From contig NC_072897.1 of NCBI RefSeq assembly GCF_027943255.1, forward strand, positions 18,352,044-18,416,043: a stretch of DNA of 64,000 nucleotides, written 5' to 3'. Positions 52,691-63,757 of the stretch are shown piece after piece. Under the pieces are notes generated by a model. The model did not search any database and was not told the DNA's origin. It saw nothing but the letters and a program-made list of their open reading frames with translations. The stretch comes from Anastrepha obliqua (lineage: Eukaryota; Arthropoda; Insecta; Diptera; Tephritidae). Numbering within the stretch: position 1 is the stretch's first letter; each line of letters opens with the position of its first letter. A program made the translations under genes and the position numbers.

Positions 52691-53258
52691 ATAGCATATA
52701 ATTTTAAAGCTAATATCAATAAGGTTATGACTGTGATTATAATTAAAGAAATTTTGATTAAATTTAAGCCAGTATTAACGACTACTTCGTTTACTACATT
52801 GGCATTGGGTTTATCAACTTTTGATAAAAAAATTTTTCCATTACTGAAAAATTAGCTATTGGGGACCTTATACCGTAAATCAAATAATTTATAATGTAAG
52901 GATATATAATTTTGTTTTTACATTACATATTTATTTATTTATATTTATTTTTTTTTGTTTTTAAACGACAATGTGTGTATAAACATTTCGAAAAATTTTG
53001 TTTTTACATTGGATTTATGTATTTTTTTTTTCAAGTTAATTCATTTATTAAGTAAGCATATTATATTTAACATATTAAAACATTTTCATAAAAATGACCT
53101 TCTGAGTAATTTTTACAGTCAAATTTTTTATAAGGCAAACAGAAGCCAAAGTTGTTTAACTTTAATTTATGTAAAAGAAAATTATTTTTGTCTCGAGCGG
53201 TTAACGCTTACAGACTCTAACTGTCTGCATTCAATCATGCACAGTGTTTTATCTATAT
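52691..53258. other. A+T-rich interior of the gypsy copy
   Basis: Low-complexity sequence between the Gag start and the integrase segment, where protease, RT and RNase H should be. The plus-strand frames are hydrophobic but low complexity; I do not call a gene. Confidence 0.45.
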
Positions 53259-53471
53259 TTACTTAATATTTTTTTTTTTTTGCTGGAGCAGGAATTCCGG
53301 TTGGGTTATGCGCTCCCAGATTGCGCTAGCTTTTTCCCAGGATGGTGGTGGCTGCTGGCTTACCTGCCTGATGAGTATGCTGATTTCCCTCTTTTGGATG
53401 GAAACCTCTTTTGGTTTTTTGTTGTACTCCTCCAAGGAGATTGGTTGCGGCCCTTGAGCTGGGTTGTTCAT
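53259..53471 (-). pseudogene. gypsy Gag N-terminal fragment
   Basis: ATG at 53471 about 200 bp inside the 5' LTR, opening MNNPAQGPQPISLEEYNKK. It runs for 70 codons and then ends in an A-rich run. The position fits a Gag start; no later Gag motif remains. Confidence 0.6.
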
Positions 53472-53672
53472 CTTCCTTCCGCAGCTGACGGATCGTTTTG
53501 GCTGATCACGTCAGGACTTTTTAATTTGGTGCTTTTTAGGGCACTTGCAAATATATTGCAATTTTTGGTGCAGATATCGTCAGCACTCATGCAATATTTC
53601 GCACTTTGTTTGTGCAAGAAACTTGCATTTTATAGCTTAGCAAAATTAATGCTCAAGCTGGCAGGATCTCCA

Positions 53673-54064
53673 TGTAAAGAACGTATATTTATTTGAGTTA
53701 AATATATTTATTTCCTTTATCGTTCCAAGCTAGTCATCCAGCTTGTGAAACGATTATTTTCTTTCTTGTGTCTTACATACTAATTACAAGCGTTTTTATA
53801 GTAACTTTTATCAATGCAAGCCAATAACAATTTTTCGGTGTTTACTTGAGTAATATGATTCTAGCATTCACGCGCCGCGCATAAAATAATTACGTTAGCT
53901 ATGTTTGCGTTTACTTTCAAGTGTAATGAACCTTTTAAGAAATATGATACTTTATTTAAACGGCACAGCACAGTGAATGCATAAGTGGGCAATAAAATAA
54001 AAGCCAAAACAAAATGTTTATGAATATTAATGTTAAGGCATATCCGACTTATAATCATACTACA
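53673..54064 (-). repeat. gypsy 5' LTR (392 bp)
   Basis: Same ends as the 3' copy. Directly internal is TGGAGATCCTGCCAGCTTGA (minus strand, from 53672 down), a TGG-starting primer binding site; the tRNA was not identified. Confidence 0.92.
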
Positions 54065-54068
54065 CCTC

Positions 54069-55459
54069 TAAATTGATCACCCTTTACTAACGTATCGTCG
54101 AAGATAAGGATGTTCACGCTTTAGGTCTTATCTGGAACACTGATGGAGCCGCCTCTTAATTTGATCAAGCGCATATTCCATTTGTACGTAAGTACGCTCT
54201 TCGGTATTCTGCGGCTACTTACTCCCGCAACCATGAACTCAAAGATGTGGTTTCATACGACGCACTAAGGTAGCTTGGGATGGCATAATCACTGAGTTCA
54301 TCGCCACGAAGTGGTCGGAGCAACGCATCGAATTGCAGCAGCTCATTTACAAAACTACACATGTTCACTGACGTGTCCGAGCTCCTTTTTGCCGCCATTT
54401 TGTACGCGTGTACAACACAAAACGACAGGAACATTAGTGTGTCGCTAATGTCCTCGAAGGCCAAGGTGGCGCCGCTTAAACCAATAATGTAGCCTCGCCT
54501 TGAAATATGCACCATATATCCTGCTGCTAAACTGGGGCGAAGCGATCTACACTTCTTGCCTGATCTTTGCTACCCGCTTTTCGCTTGGACTGACTCTACG
54601 ATAACATTGTCACGGTTTTAAGCTCACCTCAGCAGATGGATGACGTTTATTGCCAACGGCGTCGCTGACATTGAAAAAGTCCAGCCTTCTGAGTCTTGGA
54701 ACCACGTCCGCTCTGAACAGAATCCTGCAGATTGCTCTTCAAGTCAAAAGTCATTAAAAGAGCACACGACAGAGCTGGGCATTCGAAGTAGCATTCGTGC
54801 CCATGTGATCACTGGTCGGTGATGACGAAAGTGTATTCCAAACTACACCGAGTCATCTCCTACGTTCAACGTTTATTGTTCAATGTTCGAGCTAACATGC
54901 AACTCAATGTTACAAAGCGTTTTGGCACTACGAGTTATCACGAGTTATCTGAAGCTGAACTTCGCTTAATCAGGTATACGCAACGATTTTATTCTTCTAA
55001 TGAAATTTCTCTTTGCAGTGCTAAAAGACTAATCGCAGTAGTCTTTTGCGTTTGCAGTCGTTTGTGGATGAGGCCTGTGTTTAACGTGTTTGGGGAAGAT
55101 TAAAAACGCTGACGTCGCGTCTGATGTTAAACATCCTATTATTTTACCTAAGAGTCGTCCACTTGCAAAGCTAATAGTCGGTGAAATACACAAAATCGCC
55201 TAGCACGCTGGGCCCCACATTATTCAAACTGTCTTGTAACGTCGTTATTGGGTTGTCGGCGTCGTAGCTTGATTCCCGAAGTTTACCACAAGTGCGTGAA
55301 ATGTACGTGTTTCAATCGCAAGTTTGCAATGCAATCGATGGGTGACCTTCCCTCGTCCCGAACAGCATACGTTCTCTGCTTTACACGAACTGCCGTCGAC
55401 TTCGCTGGCCCGTACATGTATAAGTTCACGCATAGAAGGGGAGCGAAATCATTTATACA
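54069..55459 (+). pseudogene. Second BEL element: RT end, RNase H, integrase start
   Basis: Plus-strand blocks: ALGLIWNTDGAAS, KYALRYSAATYSRN, HMFTDVSELLFAAILYACT (RNase H first Asp), [37 protein letters not shown] with [11 protein letters not shown], then KLHRVISYVQRLLFNVR, ELRLIRYTQRFYSSNE and the integrase entry KCVKCTCFNRKFAMQ with MGDLPSSR and AVDFAGPYMYK (first catalytic Asp). Many frame changes. Interrupted at 55460 by a Tc1-like element. Confidence 0.82.
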
Positions 55460-55461
55460 TA

Positions 55462-57089
55462 CAGTGTGCCAATTATGTCACCGTACTCTTGTTATATTAG
55501 TACAAATCACACTGCAGCTTGGCCAAATTTTTGGTAAATGTATATTAAAAAACTTTGATGTAGGCTAATAAAACAATATATTTTCTTCAAAGCTTTAAAA
55601 GAAAAACCATTACTTTTAATTTGAGTCTTATATTATTGCAACGAGTGTAATAAATTTGCGTTAACAAAATCTACGTACTCTTAATTTCTTGCGCTGCCTG
55701 GCACCAGCGTTCTTCTTATAAACAACGGGGATGTTGGAAAAATGTTTGCAGTAATGAGTAAATTCATTTCATAGTGGGCGTGTTTTGGTTGAGCTGAACA
55801 AAATATTCGATTTTTATAGACAAAATGCCTCGAAAAGAGTTATCACTCGATGATCGTGGAAAGAACCTGCATCTCCACACAAAGGAGCAAAAATCTTATG
55901 CAAGATTATGAGTAGAAGCAAATCCACAATTCAGACTGTCGTTGGACGATTCAAATACGAAGGGCGCATTAAAAATAACAAATGATTCGGCCGGCAACCT
56001 GCACTTTCCGATCATGACAGGCGCATAATAAAGCATCTGGTGGGCAAGGATTCGTTTTGTAGCGCAGTGCAGATTGCGTCAGAGCTAGGTCGCAATATTG
56101 ACAAGGAGGTGCACCCGGAAACAGTCCGTAGAGCGATAAAAACATATAACGTTAGGTCCGACACTAGTAGCTAGAAGCCGCTCGTAAATTTAATTAATAG
56201 GAAGAAGTGATTAGAGTTTGCAAAAGCGTATGTGGACAAACCAATTGACTTCTGGGGAAGGTAATCTTCTCAGATGAGTCGAAGTACAATATTTTTGGCT
56301 CAGACGGGCGCCTCCGCGTATGGAGGAGACCAGGAGAAATCCTAAATCCAAAAAATACCATAAAAACCGTAAACCACGTCGGCGGAGGTATTATGGTTTG
56401 GGCCTGCATGGCTGCAGCAGGAGTAAAATTTGGAATTTATCGACGGAGCGATGGACCAATACGTGTATATTGATATTTTGAGAATAAAAATATGAAGAGC
56501 AGAGCCGAGAAATTGGGAATAGGTTCCGGTTTCTATTTTCAACAAAACAACGACCCTTAACACATAGCAATGAACACCGGGATATACCTCGCATGCAAGA
56601 GACGCCACCACAGAGCCCGGATATTAATCCGATTGAACACGTGTGGAATATGCTGGAAAAAAATAAGAAAGCACCACAAAAGCAAGAAAAACCTCCTGCG
56701 AGAGGCATTGTACCAAGAGTGGTGCGCAATGGATCCCAATTACATTGAAAAACTAGTGATGTCAATGCCAAATCGCCTCAGAGAGATGATTAAGATGAAG
56801 TTAGGTACTAAGTTAAAAGTTGTAATGAAAATAATGTTCTTTATAGTTAATAAGTTTATATTAGTTTGTAAGAGTACGTAGACTTTTGTTGACACAGATG
56901 TTGGAGTTCCTTTTGTTTTTAATTAATAATATTACATTCAGTTTGAAATCTTACTACATTTATTTCAAAAGAAAATATATTGTTTTGTTAGCCTGCATCA
57001 AAGTTTTTTAAATTTAGCAAAAATTTGGCCAAGTTACGGGGTGATTTGTGCAAATATAACAAGAGTACGGTGACTTAAGTGGCACACTC
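55462..57089 (+). mobile_element. Tc1-like element with ~170-bp inverted repeats
   Basis: CAGTGTGCCAATTATGTCAC at the left is mirrored at the right (GTGACTTAAGTGGCACACT), with homology of about 150-170 bp per arm (55462-55620 against 56935-57089). The left TA is at 55460-55461; the right TA is mutated. Flanks are consecutive parts of a BEL integrase, so the ends are exact. Confidence 0.88.
55825..56881 (+). pseudogene. Tc1-like transposase (D,D34E), broken
   Basis: MPRKELSLDDRGKNLHLH opens the helix-turn-helix domain. After frameshifts come VIFSDESKYNIFGSDGRLRV (first catalytic Asp), NPKNTIKTVNHVGGGIMVW, FYFQQNNDP (second Asp mutated from the usual QQDND to QQNND) and an EHVW-type block in another frame (56630), then MPNRLREMIKMKLGTK to a stop at 56879-56881. 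Many stops; inactive. Confidence 0.85.
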
Positions 57090-57360
57090 GATGTGTACTA
57101 GAACTCGTTTTTCTGATTGCATTCAAAAGACTCATCAATAGTAGGGGCTATTGCAAGGTAATGTTTTCGGATAATAGTACCAATTTTGTCGGTGCGAAGA
57201 AGCTTCGCAATAAATACAAACAGTGTCGCCGAGAAGAGCCTCTCGTCAGCTTGCAACGCCGTAGTAAATGGTTTCGAATCTCACGCAACTTCAAAGCTAT
57301 TTTGAACGAGCCTAATCCACCGACAAAGTGGACCTTCGCAAATGCCACTCCGTAGCTGAT
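57090..57360 (+). pseudogene. Second BEL element: integrase continuation
   Basis: FLIAFKRLINSRGYCKVM and FSDNSTNFVGAKK carry the second catalytic Asp region; PPTKWTFANATP is the usual lead into the PHFGG block, which is lost. 57361-57474 is unassigned. Confidence 0.8.
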
Positions 57361-57476
57361 GGTCTCTTTCGAGTGGTAGCATTAATAACATCTAATACAG
57401 ACTTTTTGCGGCCAATAGCCTATTCGATAAAATGTGTAAAACTTACCGCTTAATAGAAATTGTTTTATATATATTA

Positions 57477-58006
57477 TGGTTTTTCAGTAAGAGCGCTCCA
57501 ACTTTTGAACTTTTTTGAATAAAACACAAACGGTTTGACTTTTTTAACTAATTTTTTTTTTTATTATCGAGTTTGAACATATACATTTAAGTATGAAATT
57601 CGATTTCTTTTGCATGACCACCGCGTGCACGTTTTACGAAGTCCAATCTTTGAACCCAATTTTCGACCACTCTTTTGCATAAATCGGCCGAAATTCCAGC
57701 AATTTCGCGTTCAATATTGGCTCTGAGCTCACAAATCGTCGCCTGCTTGTTACTGTAGACCAATGCCTCCACATAACCCCAAAACGGGACTTCTTGTTAA
57801 ATGGACCGTAAAATGGCAGTAATGCTCTTAAAGTAGCAGCAACAGAACGATTATTTTCATAAAAAATTTGCACGATTTGCAATCGTTGCGTTCCATGATG
57901 AAATGTATACTAATGAAGTTTACAAATGACAAGCGAAAAATAAAAAATATTGCGTCGTTCGCCCTCCCTATCGGAAAAAAGTTGAAGCGCACCTATTGAA
58001 TAACCC
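57477..58006 (-). mobile_element. mariner MITE: N- and C-terminal transposase ends fused
   Basis: TA-TGGTTTTTCAGTAAGAGCGC and GCGCACCTATTGAATAACCC-TA are imperfect inverted repeats; TA at 57475-57476 and 58007-58008. Inside, the minus strand encodes LQIVQIFYENNRSVAATLRA (N-terminal) joined to LVYSNKQATICELRANIE and FVKRARGGHAKEIEF (C-terminal) of a D,D41D-type transposase. The whole catalytic core is deleted. 530 bp. Confidence 0.85.
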
Positions 58007-58174
58007 TATATATAACCACTTGAAGATTTATCAACTCTTCTTATTTATAATAGTTTTCTGTAGGTTTTGGTGTGTATATAAAGGGAAATATTTATTAAAA
58101 TAAATTGGCCAATTGTAGAGCAGCCATTCTCATACATATGGACTTTATGTTCAGGGTCATTATTTTGGTACAGC

Positions 58175-58449
58175 TTAACACTACACCTGCCGGTATTTTA
58201 TGTATTCCTATTCCTACCAATGTGGGTCATATGACCCGTCTTTAAAGTATTATATATATTATTAAGATCACATATATTTCTCGGTAAAACAATTAGCAAG
58301 AGAAAAGTAAATCTTGAAAAATACTTTCGATGTATTTTTTAATAAAAGTCGTGAAGGCAAACGACGATTTAATAATGTTATTTCTAAGAAATTCTGACAA
58401 AAAGTTTAAAATGGGTCATTTGACCCGTCCATGGTAGGTTTAGTGTTAA
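58175..58449. mobile_element. piggyBac-type MITE
   Basis: TTAA at both ends (58175-58178, 58446-58449), terminal repeats CACTACACCTGCCGG and CACTAAACCTACCATGG (right end, reverse-complemented), and inner palindromes GGGTCATATGACCC and GGGTCATTTGACCC at matching distance. The TTAA target and the inner GGGTC...GACCC also occur at the end of the piggyBac gene near 6956-7016. Non-coding, 275 bp. Confidence 0.82.
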
Positions 58450-58499
58450 AGCTATATATAATGGTCATTTTCTCTGATGATTACTTCAAATTCTGCTTA

Positions 58500-58900
58500 A
58501 TATATGCAAATATAATTCCTTATTCATAATCGTGTGCATAAAAACAAAATTGCAGGTTCCTTTGGATGAAATACACCCCCAAACCATCAATTCCCACCGC
58601 CGTGTTTTACCGTCGGTTTGAGGTGCTGTGGTTTCAGCTCCATATTGAGCTTCCGCCAAACCATGACTTTCCTGTTGCTACCGAATAAGTTGTTGCTCTC
58701 ATCCAGGAAAATTACATCATTCCACCAGTTTTGTTATGTTTTATGTGCTCCTTAGCAAAATTCAAACACAGCTTTTTAGAGCGTTCGTTTATACATATTA
58801 TACTAGAATGATGGCCGCTACGGCTGCGCTTATGAATGCATTTTGTTCTTCTAGTCGCCAGGCGTAGAATTTTAAGTTTGAACGACATACGCATTTAGAT
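58500..58900 (-). pseudogene. Tc1-like transposase fragment
   Basis: Minus strand: LNFAKEHIKHN, then after a shift WWNDVIFLDESNNLFGS (first catalytic Asp), KVMVWRKLNMELKPQHL and TVKHGGGN, followed by a stop (TGA for the expected open codon) and WFGGV. N- and C-terminal thirds missing. Confidence 0.78.
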
Positions 58901-59404
58901 GAATAAAGTAAGTGTCCTATGTGTTTGGTGTATGTACTTGGATATGTGTATATTAATAAGCATTGTTCCTTGTGTACGTATGTATATACATAGGCTAGGG
59001 CATCAAGTGTGCATACATACCTATATATACGCACTAGCAAACCCGGCCCCCTTCGCTGGGCACACTAAAATAGAATAGATATGGTTTAGAACAAAAAATA
59101 TATGGTTTTCTTATTATTTATTTCTTTATTCTTTATTCAAGCTCTTTGGCATAAACAATATTTTTTGTTTTTCTATTTGTTTTTGAGTAAATATATTATA
59201 AAATATAAATTGAAAATCAGGAAAAAGGAAGATTGTTTTTAAATTTCAAATCAACGCTTATGAATAAACAATCGTTTTTTCCTGATCATCCATGCATTTT
59301 TCGTTTCAATTTATATGTTTTATTAAGCATTGGAGCTTTTTTAACCATTATCCATTTATATTTTTCAAAAAAAAAAAAAACGAAAAAAATTTTTTTTCCA
59401 CTGT
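58901..59404. other. Unassigned A+T-rich sequence
   Basis: Contains ACTAGCAAACCCGGCCCCC-TTCGCTGGGC near 59033-59062, a G+C-rich block that looks like the edge of a repeat family, a 22-bp hairpin (about 59216-59238 with 59264-59285) and poly-A near 59370. No gene. Confidence 0.45.
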
Positions 59405-59840
59405 ATTGTTAAATAATCAGAAATGTTCCGTTTGCTTGACTCGTCACTACGAGTGTCATTTATTGATTGAATTTTTAGTTATTACAATCTGGTTCTTACA
59501 GCTAAAGACAGCGTGGCTGCGCTGTCAGGGACGCCGGCAGAGGCGCAGTCAGCTTATGTATAATTCTTTATGTATTGTTTACATAAGAACGTCTAAGGGC
59601 TGACGCGGCTCGTAACGGCGGGGAGGAGGTAATATGTTCACTTGGTTGTTGAACCGTCGGCGCATATCAAATATGCCGATGCGGTAATGTCCATGCAGGG
59701 CAATGTCCAAGGGATCGTGTTACCACAAGTGCTTGCACATTGTTTATGTGAATATTGTAGTCAAGTGCTACAATGTGTTTGCAATAATATTTATGCATTC
59801 AACTGAGTACAGTGAGCATTCGATAAGTGAACATACTACA
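59405..59840 (-). repeat. 3' LTR of second gypsy element (left border uncertain)
   Basis: Ends ACATACTACA at 59840 next to a pyrimidine (polypurine on the minus strand) tract, the same tip as the LTRs at 50578 and 53673. The other LTR is outside the window, so the start at a TGTT near 59405 is a guess. Confidence 0.5.
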
Positions 59841-59856
59841 TCTCCCTCCTTTAGAA
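59841..59856 (-). promoter_or_regulatory. Polypurine tract of second gypsy element
   Basis: On the minus strand the sequence reads CTAAAGGAGGGAGA before the LTR tip, the usual plus-strand primer site. Confidence 0.75.
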
Positions 59857-60085
59857 AAATAACGTAATTACATGAAGTTATTTTCTTAGTGTTATTACTT
59901 ACTTATGTGTAAAATTTATATATATTTATTTTTTTTTTCATTTTATGACTTTTAATACTAATTAATTAATAGATTTGATGATATATATATATATATATAT
60001 AGCATTAATTACTTATTATAGGTATGGCCATACTTTACTTTATAATAGTAGTCAACTGATTGTGAAGTAACATGTATTTAATATA

Positions 60086-63000
60086 TCAAGAAATGAAAAT
60101 CTTTAACCTATCTTTATGTACTTTTTGTTTCTTATTTTTACTGTCTTTAATTATTATATTATCGTTATCTTCTATTTTTACTACAGTATAAGGGCCTAAA
60201 TATGTTTTATCTAGCTTATGACCTGTTTCATTTTTTAATAAAACTAGGTCATCTATTTTTATGTTACTATCTATAATATTCCTATCGTAATATTCTTTAT
60301 TTCTATTTTTATGTTTTTCTAATAGTAATCTAGCCCTTTTATAGGCTGATTCTAATCTAAACTTAACTTCTTTAGAGTAATCATCTATATTATAAATAGG
60401 TTCTATTTTATCTATATTTGTAAAATATTTTGGCAAGTTACTCTGTTTGCCGAAAACTAGCTCATATGGACAATAATTATGTGCCATAGAGGGTGTCGTG
60501 TTGAAACAGTATACGAAATATTGTAGCCATACGTCCCAATCTGTTTTGTCAACAGATATGTAAGAACGGATATATTCATTGAATGTTCTGTGGCTTCTTT
60601 CTACTGTTCCAACGGTCTGGTGGTGGTGTGCAGTAGACGTTATGTTGTCTATCTTTAAGTATTTGCACAAGTCAGATATAATTGAATTTTTATATTCTGT
60701 TCCCATGTCCGTAATGAACGTCTTCATTGGACCGTACTTCAGAATAAAAGATTCGAATATAGCTTTTGCGACAGTTGTTGCACTTTTATTTGCAACTGGA
60801 ATTGCTACTAAGTACTTTGTCAGATCACATATTAAAGTGACTGCGTATTCATTTCCATTTTCCGTGCGTGGTAATGGACCAATTGTATCTACTATCACTC
60901 TGTCGAAAGCATATATTGGAGTTTCAGTTAGAGTCATTGGGGTCTTTGTGTGTAATGTCGTCTTTGACATTTGGCATTTGGGACATCTACGTATATACTC
61001 TTTGATATGACGAGTCATATTTTTCCAATAGTAGTGTCTTTTTATTTTAGCTATTGTTCTAGCTATTCCTGTATGACCTCCTTGTATTGGATCATCATGG
61101 AATGTAAACAGTATTGCTTCTTTTTCTTTATCTTTTTGTATTAGGGTCACCGGCTGGAGTAGCGCTACTCTTAAAGATTTCAATATTTCATTGCCCATTT
61201 TTTTAAAAGTATCTATTGAAATTAGTTCAAAGATCTTTTCGCTCGGTGCCACTTTGAGTTGGCTAATATTAAGTATACCGGCTTCCGTTTCAAGCCTTTG
61301 AAAGAACTGACCTAAGTCAAGAATTTCATTGGTGTACATATTGCTAACATGAATTCTTGCTATAACTTTATTTCCATGTTTTAGTAAGCATAGAGAGTCT
61401 GTTATTCGCAAGGTCACTACTTTTCGTACCTCGTCATTTGCAATGACTTCGTATACGTTGGGCTGAGAAGCATTTAGAGTTTGCTTTCGCAAATCCTCTT
61501 TTTCTTTTTCTTTTCCTTTTCCTGCGCAGGAATTTAACTGTTTACTTTGATTTCTGGTAGTGACTTTCAGAATTTTATTACTTATTTGTATGTTTTTTAA
61601 GTCCTTTATTGTAATTCTTGATAGCGCATCGGCTACAAAATTATCTTTGCCCTTTAGATATTCTACTGTGAAATTATATTCCTCTAATTCAAGTCTCATA
61701 CGAGTAAGTTTCGAACTTGGATTTACCATTGAGAATAGGTAAGTAAGTGCTCTGTGATCTGTTTTGACAGTGAAGTGTCTACCATAAATATATGGTCTGA
61801 AATATATTATTGCCCAATGAATAGCTGCTAATTCCTGTTCTGTTGTGCTTTTGTTGCTTTCACCTTTTGTGAATGCTCTTGATGCGTATGCAACTGGGAG
61901 TTGGAGTCCGTTTTTGTTCTGAGTTAGAACTGCTCCACATGCTTGTTTACTAGCATCTGTGATAATACAGAATTCTTTGCTGAAATCTGGGTATTGTAGG
62001 AGTGTTGGATTCATTAGTGCTGATTTTAGATGTTCGAAGGCGTTTTGGCAATTAGCTGTCCATTCGAATTTTACATTCTTTTTACATAATCTCGTTATGT
62101 GACGGGAATAATCAGCAAAATTTTTTATGAATCTTCTGTAATAGTTACAAAATGCAACAAATCTTCTAGCGCTGTCCGCATCGTGTGGGACTGGATAATT
62201 TTGGATGACGTCGTATTTTTTGTCGTCGGGCAAGATTCCTTTGTCTGTGCATTTATGTCCTAGGAAAGTGACTTCATGCATGAAAAATGAGCATTTTTCG
62301 GGATGTAACTTTAGATTGTGTTGTCTACATTTGTCAAAAACATCGGTTAAGTTTTTGAGCATCTGTTTTTCAGAACAACCAATGACTATTAAGTCATCCA
62401 TATAAAGGAATGCTTGTGAAGGTTAAAGTCCAGAGAAAGCTATAGTCATCATTCTCTGAAACGAATTTGGCGCTATTTTTAAACCGAATGGTAATCGCGT
62501 GAAGCGATATGAACCATTGTTTGTTGAAAAAGAAGTAATATCTCTTGATTTTTCTTCAAGTTCAATTTGATGAAAACCTGACATTAAGTCCAGGCATGAG
62601 AAGTACTTTGCTCTACCTAGTTGATCCAAAATATCATCAATTCTAGGGAGCGGAAATTTATCAGACAACAGTTTTTTATTAATTTGACGATAGTCAATTA
62701 CTAATCGCCATTTTTTTGTTTCCGAATTTGGAAGTGACTTTTTGGGTACTAATAACAAAGGGCTATTATAAGCAGATACAGATGGTTCGACTATTTTGTC
62801 GTCAATTAGTTTTTGGACTTGTTTCTGAATTTCGTCTTTGTGACTGTGAGGATTTCTATAATTTTTAATGTATATTTCTTCATCATCCTTCAATCTCAGT
62901 TTTTGTTTATAAAAATTATTCGTGGTTATTGGTTCGGTTTCTAGTCCGAATACATCGCTGTATTGTTTACAGATTGTTGTTAGTTGATTATGAAATTGTG

Positions 63001-63757
63001 GTGGGAAATTCTTTGATAGCTGTTTTAGTACAGATTTCTCTCTATTCTCTGGAATTGTTTTAACTACTTCGTAGCTTGAAAGTGGTTCATATTCTAATTT
63101 ATTTATGTTGATTAACTGATCTTCATTTGTTGTATTAAGCATTCTTATGAATGCATTTTGGGTTGTTGCTATGGTATTTGCTATGTAGATACCATGCAGA
63201 ATTTCTTGGTTTGGAATAAATACACTGTCTTCTACTGAGTTTATTGTAATTTTTCGGATCACTTGTGATCTTGCTGGCAGAACTATTGAATTGTTGCCAG
63301 AACTGTATGTTATCGGAACATAAATTGGGTATTTTAAGTTAGTTGGTCTGATTATAAGCCAGTCTTCAGACGGCTTGAAATCTAATTGACAGTTGTATTT
63401 TTTAATGAAATCTATTCCTAGTATTCCATCACATGGAATAGCGAATTGTAAATTTACAATGTGAAAATCGTGGGGGATTATGTAATTTGTGGTTTGGATT
63501 TCAATGGAAGTAAGTCCTTTAGATTTGGTTGCTTCTTGACTTATTCCCTGTATATTTATTATATGATCAGTTTGAATGTATTGAAAAACATCTGAATTTT
63601 CTTTTAATATAGATATATCTGCACCTGTGTCTATCAAGAATACTAGTTCTTTCCCTGTGTTTATATTTGTGAAGGTTACGTATATGTTTTGGCTGAGATT
63701 GATGGTATGAATTTTATTATTTACTGCTGAGTATCTAAAGGCTGTTGGGAGTTTCCC
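60086..63757 (-). pseudogene. gypsy Pol (PR-RT-RNase H-IN), one nonsense codon
   Basis: The -1 frame relative to gag is open from the slippery site: LIDTGADISIL protease, KWRLVIDYRQIN and LDLMSGFHQIEL RT, LYMDDLIVIG (RT catalytic pair), ITDASKQACGAVL and TDHRALTYL RNase H, HDDPIQGGHTG with CPKCQ zinc region, VDTIGPLP, TDMGTEY and VERSHRTFNEY integrase residues, ending KVHKDRLKIFIS at 60086. The only break seen is TAA at 62423-62425 in SGL-PSQAF, where a CAA (Gln) is the likely original. Otherwise about 1220 codons are open. Confidence 0.92.

Larger units (their letters stand above)
50578..54064 (-). mobile_element. Ty3/gypsy retrotransposon with near-identical LTRs
   Basis: LTRs of 392 bp at both ends, 4-bp target duplication CCTC (50574-50577, 54065-54068), a polypurine tract and primer site, and Gag and Pol remnants on the minus strand. 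At 3.5 kb it has lost most of gag, protease, RT and RNase H. Only one substitution was seen between the LTRs, so the insertion is recent even though the body is deleted. Confidence 0.93.

Noticed and set aside
52658..53266. Plus-strand hydrophobic frames that could be an envelope gene
   Set aside because: Wrong strand relative to the element and low-complexity A+T-rich DNA; no signal or envelope motif.
59033..59062. CCCGGCCCCC-TTCGCTGGGC block as a helitron terminus
   Set aside because: No matching partner end, hairpin plus CTRR tip or coding sequence was found.
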